Below are positions 1 to 7,800 of a stretch of 8,658 nt of DNA, piece by piece. A model generated the notes under the pieces. It ran no database searches. It was given only the letters and a program-made list of their open reading frames with translations, and was not told where the DNA came from. The position numbers and the translations under genes were made by a program. Positions within the stretch are counted from its first letter, which is position 1, and each line of letters starts with the position of its first letter. Source of the stretch: Spirochaetales bacterium UBA1265 (GTDB lineage: Bacteria > Spirochaetota > Spirochaetia > Sphaerochaetales > Sphaerochaetaceae); the NCBI GenBank assembly GCA_002308475.1, contig DBVL01000002.1, positions 176 to 8,833 on the forward strand, read 5' to 3'.

Positions 1-761
1 ACACCATCAAAGGCCTTGATCACATCTTCAATAAGGTCCGCTGTAATCTTCTTTCCTATTATAATACTCTCAACTTCCCGGCTTCTGTTGGTCTTGGCTC
101 CAGTTGCTGTAGCACTGACTCTGTAGTCTGCCACAGTACCGTCCTGATTAAACCTGATGGCCTGACTGAGAGTAATCTTACTGATTGCGTTTGCTTTACG
201 GGTGCCGACCTTGTGCCAGAAAATATAGTCAAAGTCATCTTCTGAGAACGGAACTATTATCTCTGTGATCAGCTCGTCACTTCTCAGGTCAATGCTCCTG
301 AACTTGACTATGAAGTCAGAAACGCTCTCCTCTCTTTCACCATTGATTGAAGAAAGCTTAACACGTGCATCCAGGAGGTAAAGAGGCCCCGGAGTATCGC
401 CTTTAGGAGAAGCGTTTGCTATGTTTCCTCCAATGGTTGCGCTGTTTCTCAAACCGACTGCACCCATGCGTGAAGCTGCCTGTCTAAGATGCCACGGACA
501 AAGCGGGTTCTGAGCTATCTCTGCACTTGTACAGCAACTGCCTATGCAGCACTCACCCTTGTCGTTTATATAGATTTTCTTCAGCTCGCTGAGATTTCTG
601 ATAATCATTACACTCTTGTCGAATTTTGGAGTAAGCCCCAGAGTTCTCTTGTTGGCAACCATAAGATCACTGCCTCCAGCAAGAGGTATACAGTCCACTT
701 TACTCTTTATCTCAAGAGCCTCTTTGAGAGTTGATGGTATGTAGCATTTCACTTCTTCCAT
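1..761 (-). CDS. xdhB: FAD-binding subunit of a xanthine dehydrogenase-family hydroxylase (3' end cut off by the window edge)
   Basis: The reading frame is open from the ATG at 761 to the window edge (253 codons) with no stop; family members are about 260-295 residues, so only the C-terminal end is missing. This is the flavin subunit that passes electrons from the [2Fe-2S] subunit via FAD to NAD+ or another acceptor in the cytoplasm. Two FAD-contact motifs are visible: LAGGSDLM (residues 27-34, the family's AGGTDL site) and NSATIGGNIANASP (106-119), followed by GDTPGPLYLLDARV. It is the last of three hydroxylase genes here and its start overlaps the end of the 2Fe-2S gene by 13 nt. The Shine-Dalgarno AGAGGAG (769-775) lies 7 nt before the ATG, suggesting translational coupling. 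It is the positional counterpart of E. coli ygfM but has more classical FAD motifs. One oddity is a Cys cluster (C71, C72, C76, C77, then C88) around the second half of the FAD domain. The family is certain; the symbol is by analogy with E. coli xdhABC. Confidence 0.9.
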   Translation of the reverse strand, partial: MEEVKCYIPSTLKEALEIKSKVDCIPLAGGSDLMVANKRTLGLTPKFDKSVMIIRNLSELKKIYINDKGECCIGSCCTSAEIAQNPLCPWHLRQAASRMGAVGLRNSATIGGNIANASPKGDTPGPLYLLDARVKLSSINGEREESVSDFIVKFRSIDLRSDELITEIIVPFSEDDFDYIFWHKVGTRKANAISKITLSQAIRFNQDGTVADYRVSATATGAKTNRSREVESIIIGKKITADLIEDVIKAFDG

Positions 762-1231
762 ATTTTCTCTCCTCTTTCTGCGGCAAGTTTTATGCTTTCA
801 ACTATGAGGTCATATCCGGTACAGCGGCAGATATTTCCTGAAATACCGAGTCTGATCTCATCTTCTGTTGGATGAGGGTTTTCAGACAGCAGATTGTAGG
901 CTGCTATGACCATGCCCGGAATGCAGAAACCGCACTGCACTGCTCCTCCGTCGGCAAAAGCCTCTATTATTATCTTTCCACCCTCAGTCCCGGAGATCCC
1001 TTCAATTGTCATAATCTCCTGACCGTCTGCGGCTCCCACGGGGATTATGCAAGATGTAACCATTTTCCCATTAAAGAGAACTGAGCAGGCTCCACACTCG
1101 CCCTCACTACAGCCTTCCTTTACACCTGTGAGCTTAAAATCCTCTCTAAGGACATCTAAAAGTCTTCTCAGCGGGTCTGTGGTTATACTGACGGACTTGC
1201 CGTTCAGCTTGAAACTAAGCTTTGCTTCCAT
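749..1231 (-). CDS. xdhC: 2x[2Fe-2S] iron-sulfur subunit of a xanthine dehydrogenase-family hydroxylase
   Basis: This is the small electron-transfer subunit (160 aa, the normal size) carrying electrons from the molybdenum centre to FAD. The N-terminal plant-ferredoxin-like [2Fe-2S] domain has C41-x4-C46-x2-C49 and C61 (GCSEGECGACSV, then TSC). The C-terminal all-helical [2Fe-2S] domain has C100-x2-C103 (QCGFCIPGM) and C135-x-C137 (GNICRCTGY). All eight cluster ligands are present, so it should be active. The ATG shares its A with the TGA stop of the molybdenum subunit (TGATG). The Shine-Dalgarno AAAGGAGG (1239-1246) lies 7 nt upstream, inside the upstream gene's last codons, which is a strong sign of translational coupling and stoichiometric expression. 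In E. coli XdhD this domain is fused to the N-terminus of the molybdenum subunit and, as I recall that sequence, has lost most cluster cysteines. Here it is a separate, intact protein encoded after the molybdenum subunit. Confidence 0.95.
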   Translation of the reverse strand: MEAKLSFKLNGKSVSITTDPLRRLLDVLREDFKLTGVKEGCSEGECGACSVLFNGKMVTSCIIPVGAADGQEIMTIEGISGTEGGKIIIEAFADGGAVQCGFCIPGMVIAAYNLLSENPHPTEDEIRLGISGNICRCTGYDLIVESIKLAAERGEKIWKK

Positions 1232-3396
1232 CAGAGAGCCTCCTTTATATCTGTACCGTTCAGCAAATATTCCATAACCTTTTCAGTCGGACACGGTATG
1301 GATGGAATCCTCTTGCCAATGGCACGGCTGACTGCATCTATATAGGCAGCACCTGAACCGTTGAAAACCAGCTCTCCCATACCCTTTGCTCCGAACGGAC
1401 CCCACTCATAAGCGTTCTCAACAAAGTATACACCCTGCTTCGGATGGTCCATTGAAGTCGGTACTATATAATCACTTATAGATGTCTGTTTGAAATGTCC
1501 GTTGACATTCTCAAGAACTTCTGTTGAGCCCCAGCCAATTCCCTGGATTATTCCGCCGTTGACCTGACCATGAACTATCCTCTCATCTATCAGATGTCCT
1601 GCATCATGACTGGACCATATACCCTTTGTGGTGACCTCTGCAGTACAGGGGTCAACCTCAACCTCAACAGCACACACTCCCCAGCCGTAGCCAAGGTATG
1701 CGTAGCCCTGGAAGGTACTCTGATCCCATGGGAATCCATCCGGATGCTCATACTCAGTCATAATCTCAAACTCTTCTTCACTGTTGTAGCGGTCTTTCAT
1801 GAGAGTGGCAGCCTTCTCAACAAGCTTTCCGACAATCATGGTTGACCTTGAGGCAGCCGTAGGTCCTGAGTCAACAACTCTGGAAGTATCCGGATCCTTG
1901 AAAATGACCTTCTCAAGTGGCAGTTCAAGAATATGGGCTGCAATCTTAGGCAGTATGGTATGGAAGCCCTGGCCCATCTCTGTCTGACCACAGAGAATCT
2001 CAACATCTCCGTTTTTATACTTTCTGAGTATACACTTGGCCTTGATCAGTGCCTGCTCACCGTTTCCGGTAAATGCACCACCGTGGTTGTAGAATGAGAT
2101 TCCTATACCCTTTCCACTGCCCCACTTATACTCACGGCTCTTTCTCTCATAGTCTGAAGCCTTGAGAACCTGCTCAAGCATCTCAGGAATCATGACACGT
2201 TCAACAATCTTTCCGTTTGTGCTTGTCACATCTCCCTGCTTGATAAAATATCTTTTCTTATACTCAAGCGGGTCTATTCCCTGCATCTCTGCAAGGTGGC
2301 ACATATGTGTCTCTATGGCAAAAAGTGTCTGAGGAGCTCCAAAACCTCTGAATGCACAGCTAGGGAAGGTGTTTGTAGCCACACCGAAGCCCTCTGTCCT
2401 CATGTTCGGGAATTTGTAGCACCCTGTAACATGGAAGCATCCTCTCTGAAGAACAACAAAGGATGAGGCAAGGTATCCGCCCACGTTGTAGTAAACCTTG
2501 CTGTCCATGGCAACTATGTTTCCGTCCTTATCAAGACCTGTCTTGAAAACAACCTTTGAAGGGTGTCTCTTTACAGAGAACTCTATATCCTCTTCCCTGT
2601 CAAAGATCATCTTCACGCCTTTTCCTGTCTTGTGTGCTGCAACAAGCAGTGGTCCACACAGGACATCAGGGAAGTGCTCCTTTCCACCAAAAGCTCCTCC
2701 TGTGGTTGTCTGTCTGACCGTAATGTCTTCCGGACTAATATTCAGAACTGGAGCTATGGATTTTCTAATGTAGAACGGGCACTGAGCTGAAGCGTATATG
2801 GTGTATTTTCCATTTCCTTCAGGAATACAGCAAGCTCCGTTTGTCTCAAGGTAGATGTGTTCCTGGAAACCAGTTTCCACAGTCTCCTCAACTATCTTCT
2901 CAGCCTTAGCAAAAGCCTCATCAGGGTTTCCGACCTCAAGCTTAAGATGACAGTGAAGATTATTATCATTCACAAAGGCTCCACCCTTACATGAAAGCCC
3001 CTCATCTATGGTAACAGCACACTCCTGTTCCTCATAGTCAATGTGGACCTGTTCCAACAGGTCTTCCAGAAAGGTTTTATCAGGACCGACAAGCAGACCT
3101 ATGGTTTCACCCCTATAGCGGACCTCATCTTCTGCAAAGCACTTCCAGTCCGTTGCTATCATATGCAGATAATTGTGACCACCTTCTGGAATATCCTTAC
3201 TGCTGACAAAGAAGTACCCCTCAGGAAGAGAAGGGATACTTATGTTCTTTATCTTTCCTCTTGGAATATCTGAACGGATCATCCTTGCCCAAAGGCAATC
3301 TTTAAAGTCGTAATCAGGAATGTATTTTGCAGTTCCGTCACTTTTGGAAACCGCATCCACACGTCTTACGGCTCTTGAAATATCCTCTGTTACCAT
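1231..3396 (-). CDS. xdhA: Molybdopterin-binding catalytic subunit of a xanthine dehydrogenase-family (purine-type) hydroxylase
   Basis: This catalytic subunit (721 aa, slightly compact for the family) binds the molybdenum-pyranopterin cofactor and adds or removes oxygen on a heterocycle carbon. The N-terminal domain opens with RVDAVSKSDGTAKYIPDY (12-29). Cofactor motifs follow: GFQEHIYLE (176-184, bovine Q767 site), TTGGAFGGKE (231-240), CAFRGFGAPQ (347-356), GQTEMGQG (470-477), SGPTAAS (510-516) and PFGAKGMGE (667-675), where E675 matches the catalytic Glu (bovine E1261). Purine-pocket residues of bovine XDH are retained: E240 (E802), R318 in QRGCFHVTGCYKFPN (R880), F352 (F914) and F435 in GISF (F1009). 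That argues for a purine rather than an aldehyde substrate. A GTG at 3453 would extend the frame by 19 codons, but it lies in a hairpin and has no Shine-Dalgarno. The chosen ATG at 3396 has GGAG (3404-3407) 7 nt upstream. Beside ygfK and ssnA it corresponds to the C-terminal part of E. coli XdhD, a presumed selenium-dependent hydroxylase; whether selenium is used cannot be read from this gene. The exact substrate is unproven. Confidence 0.92.
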   Translation of the reverse strand: MVTEDISRAVRRVDAVSKSDGTAKYIPDYDFKDCLWARMIRSDIPRGKIKNISIPSLPEGYFFVSSKDIPEGGHNYLHMIATDWKCFAEDEVRYRGETIGLLVGPDKTFLEDLLEQVHIDYEEQECAVTIDEGLSCKGGAFVNDNNLHCHLKLEVGNPDEAFAKAEKIVEETVETGFQEHIYLETNGACCIPEGNGKYTIYASAQCPFYIRKSIAPVLNISPEDITVRQTTTGGAFGGKEHFPDVLCGPLLVAAHKTGKGVKMIFDREEDIEFSVKRHPSKVVFKTGLDKDGNIVAMDSKVYYNVGGYLASSFVVLQRGCFHVTGCYKFPNMRTEGFGVATNTFPSCAFRGFGAPQTLFAIETHMCHLAEMQGIDPLEYKKRYFIKQGDVTSTNGKIVERVMIPEMLEQVLKASDYERKSREYKWGSGKGIGISFYNHGGAFTGNGEQALIKAKCILRKYKNGDVEILCGQTEMGQGFHTILPKIAAHILELPLEKVIFKDPDTSRVVDSGPTAASRSTMIVGKLVEKAATLMKDRYNSEEEFEIMTEYEHPDGFPWDQSTFQGYAYLGYGWGVCAVEVEVDPCTAEVTTKGIWSSHDAGHLIDERIVHGQVNGGIIQGIGWGSTEVLENVNGHFKQTSISDYIVPTSMDHPKQGVYFVENAYEWGPFGAKGMGELVFNGSGAAYIDAVSRAIGKRIPSIPCPTEKVMEYLLNGTDIKEAL

Positions 3397-3403
3397 CTGT
3401 TTT

Positions 3404-3407
3404 CTCC
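3404..3407 (-). promoter_or_regulatory. Ribosome binding site that fixes the molybdenum-subunit start at 3396
   Basis: On the minus strand GGAG lies 7 nt before ATG (3396-3394). The in-frame ATG at 3414 and GTG at 3453 have no comparable site. This supports a 721-residue protein beginning MVTEDISRAV, which matches where family members usually begin (shortly before the R-x-D-x-x-x-K-x-x-G motif). Confidence 0.75.
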
Positions 3408-3420
3408 AAAACATTTCAGA

Positions 3421-3457
3421 ATACGTGAGGCTCCGAAGACTCCGAAGCCCCACACAT
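3421..3457 (-). promoter_or_regulatory. Strong intercistronic RNA hairpin between ssnA and the molybdenum-subunit gene
   Basis: In the minus-strand transcript, ATGTGTGGGGCTTCGG pairs over 16 consecutive positions with TCGGAGCCTCACGTAT around the 5-nt loop AGTCT (7 G-C, 4 A-U, 5 G-U pairs). The five G-U wobbles pair only in the sense transcript and become A/C mismatches on the other strand, so the fold belongs to the operon mRNA. No U-tract follows, so it is not a typical intrinsic terminator. It ends 13 nt before the ribosome binding site of the next gene. A likely role is mRNA processing, protection of an RNA end, or setting the ratio of ygfK-ssnA to hydroxylase expression. The fold was found by eye; the function is inferred. 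Confidence 0.7.
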
Positions 3458-3482
3458 AATTATAAAACCAAATAGAGATTAT

Positions 3483-4844
3483 TCAACGAACAATTCCGCT
3501 GGTCCCTGTAGGAAGAAGAGCATCTGTCCTCTTCCAGAGTTTCCTTGCAGCCTCAACTGCTTTTGCATAGATCTCATTCTCATCTATGCCGTTGAACTTA
3601 TGATCCTCATAAATGAGCTTTCCGTTGACAAAAACGGACTCTACACAGTTGCTGCTCATGCCCCAGATGAAATGTCCTGCGGCATTTTCCTTCTGTAGCG
3701 GTGTAGGATTCTGGTATGAAAGAATATCCAGATCTGCCTTGTACCCCTTCTCTATGCGGCCGAACTTTCCTTCATGGTACTTTTCAACAAAGGTATTTGC
3801 TCTGGTGACTGCATTCAGATAGTCTCCAGGCCAGTATGGACCATATGCATCCCGGTTCTTGAAGAAGGCAATCTTGCACTCCTCAAACATGTTTGAACCA
3901 CAGCCATCAGTACCCATAATCAGGTTTTTGACCTTTGGCAAGTAGGCACTGTAACCAACCTGGTTGTTCATGTTGCTTCTAGGATTGTGTGCAAAGTAAC
4001 ACCCTCTCTCATTCAGCAGGTTTATCTCATGTTCATTAAGATAGATGCCATGGACAAGAAGCGTCTTGTCATTCAGTAGTCCAAATTTATCCAGACGGTC
4101 CATTATGTCCATGTTGTAGAAATGGTGAGACCAGACGGTATCATAGTTTCCCTCAGCAACATGAATATGAACACCTCTATTATGGCTCTTTGCTGACTCT
4201 GAAAGCATCTGCATGCCCTCATCGGGGATTGTGAAAGGAGCATGACCACCCATCATGGCCTCACAGAGAACGGTCTCTCCGTTCTTTTTGCGCCTATCAA
4301 CTTCCTCTGCAAAGCGGTTACCTTCCTCAACTCCGGCACGGATCTCATCCATGCCGTAGTTTCTGTCGGTAATTCCGTAAGCCACAATTCCTCTGACTCC
4401 GACCTCTTCCATGCCCCTGGCAATTGTTGAGAGGGAGCCACCTATATAATTGGGGCTTTCATGGTGGTCAATATTTGTAGTGGTGCCGTTTTTGATTGCA
4501 TCCAGAGAGCAGATAAGTGAGCTGTAGTAAAGACTCTCTTCATCCAAACCCCTATCAAGGCGCCACCACCATTCCTTCAGAATCTGAATCAGGTCTGTCT
4601 GAGGGCCAGCTGAAATGAGCATGCCCCTAGACAGTCCGCTGTAGTAGTGATGGTGTCCACAGATGAAGCCTGGAATGACTGTCTTTCCACAACCGGAGAT
4701 CTTCTTGTCTGCCTTGTATTTCTTTCCGGCATCCTTTCCAACTTCTTCAATAAGGTCGTCTTTGATAACAACATCAACGCCCTCAAGAATCTCTACCGGA
4801 CTCATGGTCTGTATGACCCTGCAGTTCTCTATAACAGTTATCAT
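3483..4844 (-). CDS. ssnA: SsnA-type metal-dependent amidohydrolase (TRZ/ATZ/guanine-deaminase-like)
   Basis: This cytoplasmic hydrolase (453 aa; E. coli SsnA is about 440) belongs to the amidohydrolase superfamily, whose members hydrolyse C-N bonds of ring amidines, amides or amino-heterocycles. A small N-terminal beta domain leads to IPGFICGHHHYYSGL (57-71), with the metal-binding H64-x-H66. Further sites are GVHIHVAEGNYD (224-235, H226 and H228), LLVHGIYL (262-269, H265), HNPRSNMNNQVGY (286-298) and MGTDGCGSNMFEE (310-322, metal ligand and base D313). The C-terminal part has the family's GYKADLDILSY and VFVNGKLIYED. All metal ligands are present, so it should be active. The ATG at 4844 follows AAAGGGGGAG (4848-4857), 14 nt after the ygfK stop, so the two genes are co-transcribed. 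E. coli SsnA was first noted for an effect on stationary-phase viability; its chemistry was long unassigned. Position between YgfK and a purine-type molybdenum hydroxylase suggests it opens or deaminates a purine-derived ring. The family call is firm; the substrate is inferred. Confidence 0.93.
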   Translation of the reverse strand: MITVIENCRVIQTMSPVEILEGVDVVIKDDLIEEVGKDAGKKYKADKKISGCGKTVIPGFICGHHHYYSGLSRGMLISAGPQTDLIQILKEWWWRLDRGLDEESLYYSSLICSLDAIKNGTTTNIDHHESPNYIGGSLSTIARGMEEVGVRGIVAYGITDRNYGMDEIRAGVEEGNRFAEEVDRRKKNGETVLCEAMMGGHAPFTIPDEGMQMLSESAKSHNRGVHIHVAEGNYDTVWSHHFYNMDIMDRLDKFGLLNDKTLLVHGIYLNEHEINLLNERGCYFAHNPRSNMNNQVGYSAYLPKVKNLIMGTDGCGSNMFEECKIAFFKNRDAYGPYWPGDYLNAVTRANTFVEKYHEGKFGRIEKGYKADLDILSYQNPTPLQKENAAGHFIWGMSSNCVESVFVNGKLIYEDHKFNGIDENEIYAKAVEAARKLWKRTDALLPTGTSGIVR

Positions 4845-4858
4845 TTTCTCCCCCTTTC

Positions 4859-7800
4859 TCAGTCCATTCTGGTGAGAAGATAGTCATAGCAGAAGAAAAC
4901 CTGCTCTATCATATCCTTTACCAATGGCGGGACTTGTCCAATGAGATTTCCTTCTCCGTCTATTCTGCAATCAATGATATTTCCGAAAAGCCTGACCTTT
5001 ACCTGATCTGCATCCACAATGAAACCACTGTTTGAGCTTTCTTCAAAATCATCCATTCTGCTGAAAACGGTGAACTTGTCTCTGTAAGGCTTTCCGTTGT
5101 GGTTACAGAAGGTTGCACAGTTGCCACATTCGTTACAGTAGGCATCTATATGAAGAATCTGGAATGGATCATCAGAATTTTCTGAGAATCTCATGTCTAT
5201 GGCCACATTCGCACGGTTCGGACAGACATCCACACACTTGTTACACAGGTATGAACAGTCCATACAGCGCTGAGCTTCCTGTTTTGCAAATTTCTCCATA
5301 TCCTTGCAGATCTTCTCTGCCTTTGTGCAAAGATGTGTCTTTCTCTTGCTTATTCCCTTGAAGAAGTTATCCTCAGCCTCAATGTAAGCCTCATCATCCT
5401 CTTCAAGCTCCTCTTCACCACAAGACTCACAGGAGCCGTCACAGCCTGCTTTTCCACAGTCGCATTCCTGTTCCTCTGCTTCACCTATGACCTTATCAAG
5501 AACATCTTCAACGGCCTTTCTTGCTGAAGCAATACACTTGACGACGGTAGAAGGACCAGTAGCCATATCGCCTATGGCATATACATCTTTCACTTCTGTC
5601 TCGTTTGTCTCTTTGTTTACAATCGGCCAGCCCTTATCGCTGCAAGGGATTCCAAGCTCTGTTATGGCCTTGGTATCTGCGTGCTCACCAATGGCGGTTA
5701 TGAGGGTATGGCAATCAAGAGAGATACTCTGATCTGTTTCCACAGGGCGTCTTCTGCCTGAAGCATCCGGCTCACCGAGGGCCATCTTCACACATGTGAG
5801 TTTTCCACCCTCAAGCTTCTTCGGGTTAGCCAGGAAGTAGAATTTGATTCCGTCTTCCACTGCCATTTCAAACTCTTCAGGATCAGCAGGCATTTCATTC
5901 TTGCTTCTTCTGTAGACAACACAAACCTCTTCAACGCCCGGAGTCCTCTTTGCGGCTCTTGCACAGTCCATAGCAGTGTTTCCGCCACCTGTTACAACAA
6001 CCTTCTTACCAAGAGAGGCCTTACCTTCTCTGAAGAGCTGCAGGAATTCAAGAGAGCCGAGAAGCTTGTCACTATCTCCCTCAACCTTTATCTCATTATC
6101 CTTTTCTGAGCCAACAGCATAGAAGATATATGAGTAACCCTTATCCTTGAGAGCTTTGACACTGACATCTTCCTTCTTAACTCCAAAGACAAACTTTGCG
6201 CCATGGGCGGCAACAAAATCTATATCTGCCTGAACAGCCTCAGGAGCAATCCTGAACTTAGGAATGATATTTGCTACAACACCACCAGCGTTCTCAGCCT
6301 TCTCAAAGATGGTTGTATCAAATCCGCTGCGGGCCAAGAAGTATGCTGCGGAAAGACCGGCAGGACCAGCACCGACAACAGCAGCCTTGATCTCAGACTG
6401 TCCTTCAGGAGCCTCCCAGAGTTTCATGTACTCCTCTGTTCCCTTCTCAACAGCAATCTTCTTCATCTGTCTGATCTGGACAGGACCTTCATAATCCATT
6501 CTTGAACAATGGAACTGGCACTGGTGGTCACAAATGTTACAGGTTATATTCGGAAGGGCATTTCCATCATAGATAACAGCGAGAGCATCGGCGTATCTGC
6601 CTTCTCCAACAAGGCTGACATAGTCTGGAATATCCTGATGTATGGGGCAGGCTTCCTGACATGGAGCCACATAGCAGTTGAAGATAGGCAGTTCATCTTC
6701 AGTCTTGGCCTTGTTGAAACCACGGAAGTCTTTCTGAAGATACTTCTTCTGAGAGGCAGTATCTGCCAGTTCCCTTACAGCCTTATGATCAATGGTGCTT
6801 CTGTCCCAGCTCTTGCTTTCCTTATCAAGAATCTCAGCCATCTGCTCCATTCTTGAGTATCCACCCGGCTTAAGCATATCTGTAGCCAGTGTGATTGGTC
6901 TGATTCCTGTATCAAAGATATCCTTAACTGAGAAGGCCGTTGCTCCACCTGAGTAGGAGATAGGAAGTTTTCCGTCAAACTCCTCACTGAGCATAGCTGC
7001 AACTGTTATAGAAGCCGGCATGAGGGCACGACCTGACATGTATCTTTCATCTCCAGGAAGAACCTTACCATCATTTACGTTTGCAAGTGTGTTTGTAAGC
7101 TTTACTCCGAAGCCAAGCTTCTCTTCCTTTGCCAGATCCACAAGGCGGTGCAACATGGCAACAGCATCCGGGAACTGCAGATCATGCTCGAAAGTCTCTC
7201 TCTTAAGTCCAACGTGTTCAAAGCCAATGCTGTCCAGTATGCTTCTTGCCTTGTCATATCCGAGAAGTGTCGGGTTCAGTTTGACAAAGGTATTCAGATG
7301 CTTTTCCGTGAGCATGTAGCGACAGATGGCCTCAATCTCTTTTGGAGGACAGCCGTGCATGGTTGAGATGGTTGTGCTTGTACAGATTTTAGGAGAAATT
7401 CTCCCAACAAGACCTTCAAGAGCTCCTGCGTTCTTCTCAAACTCAGAACCTGCATAGAACTCTCCCTCATCTATCAGTGCCTGAAGCTGGCTCTTGTATT
7501 CTTCAAAGAGAGGACTTGTTGTTGCATCCATCATACCATTTATATAAGTCTGCATCTTCGGTTCCTTGATTCCCTCAAGGTTGTAACCGACAGACATGTT
7601 GAAGATGAAGTCAGGGCTCTCCTTCTTTCCTGTCATAAGTGCCTGAAGAACATGAAGAACCATCCAAGCCTTCAGATACTCATCATAAGCCATAGGAAGG
7701 GTGTACTCTGTTGACCACTCAACATTATGGCATTCGTCCCTTGCATCAATACAAGGTTTGGCAATCATGTTCTTTTCACCAAGATAGTCCATGATCTGAA

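Noticed and set aside
489..734. Plus-strand open frame of 81 codons at the left end
   Set aside because: The minus strand here encodes the FAD subunit, which reads continuously to the window edge with recognisable FAD motifs.
3397..3453. N-terminal extension of the molybdenum subunit from a GTG at 3453
   Set aside because: The extension (19 codons) is encoded by the hairpin and spacer, has no Shine-Dalgarno, and does not look like family N-termini; the ATG at 3396 has GGAG 7 nt upstream.
6509..6856. Plus-strand open frame of 115 codons inside ygfK
   Set aside because: It lies antisense to a strongly conserved part of YgfK (helical iron-sulfur domain and end of the barrel), and its translation matches nothing I recognise; it is a coding shadow, like the other open frames opposite the operon genes.
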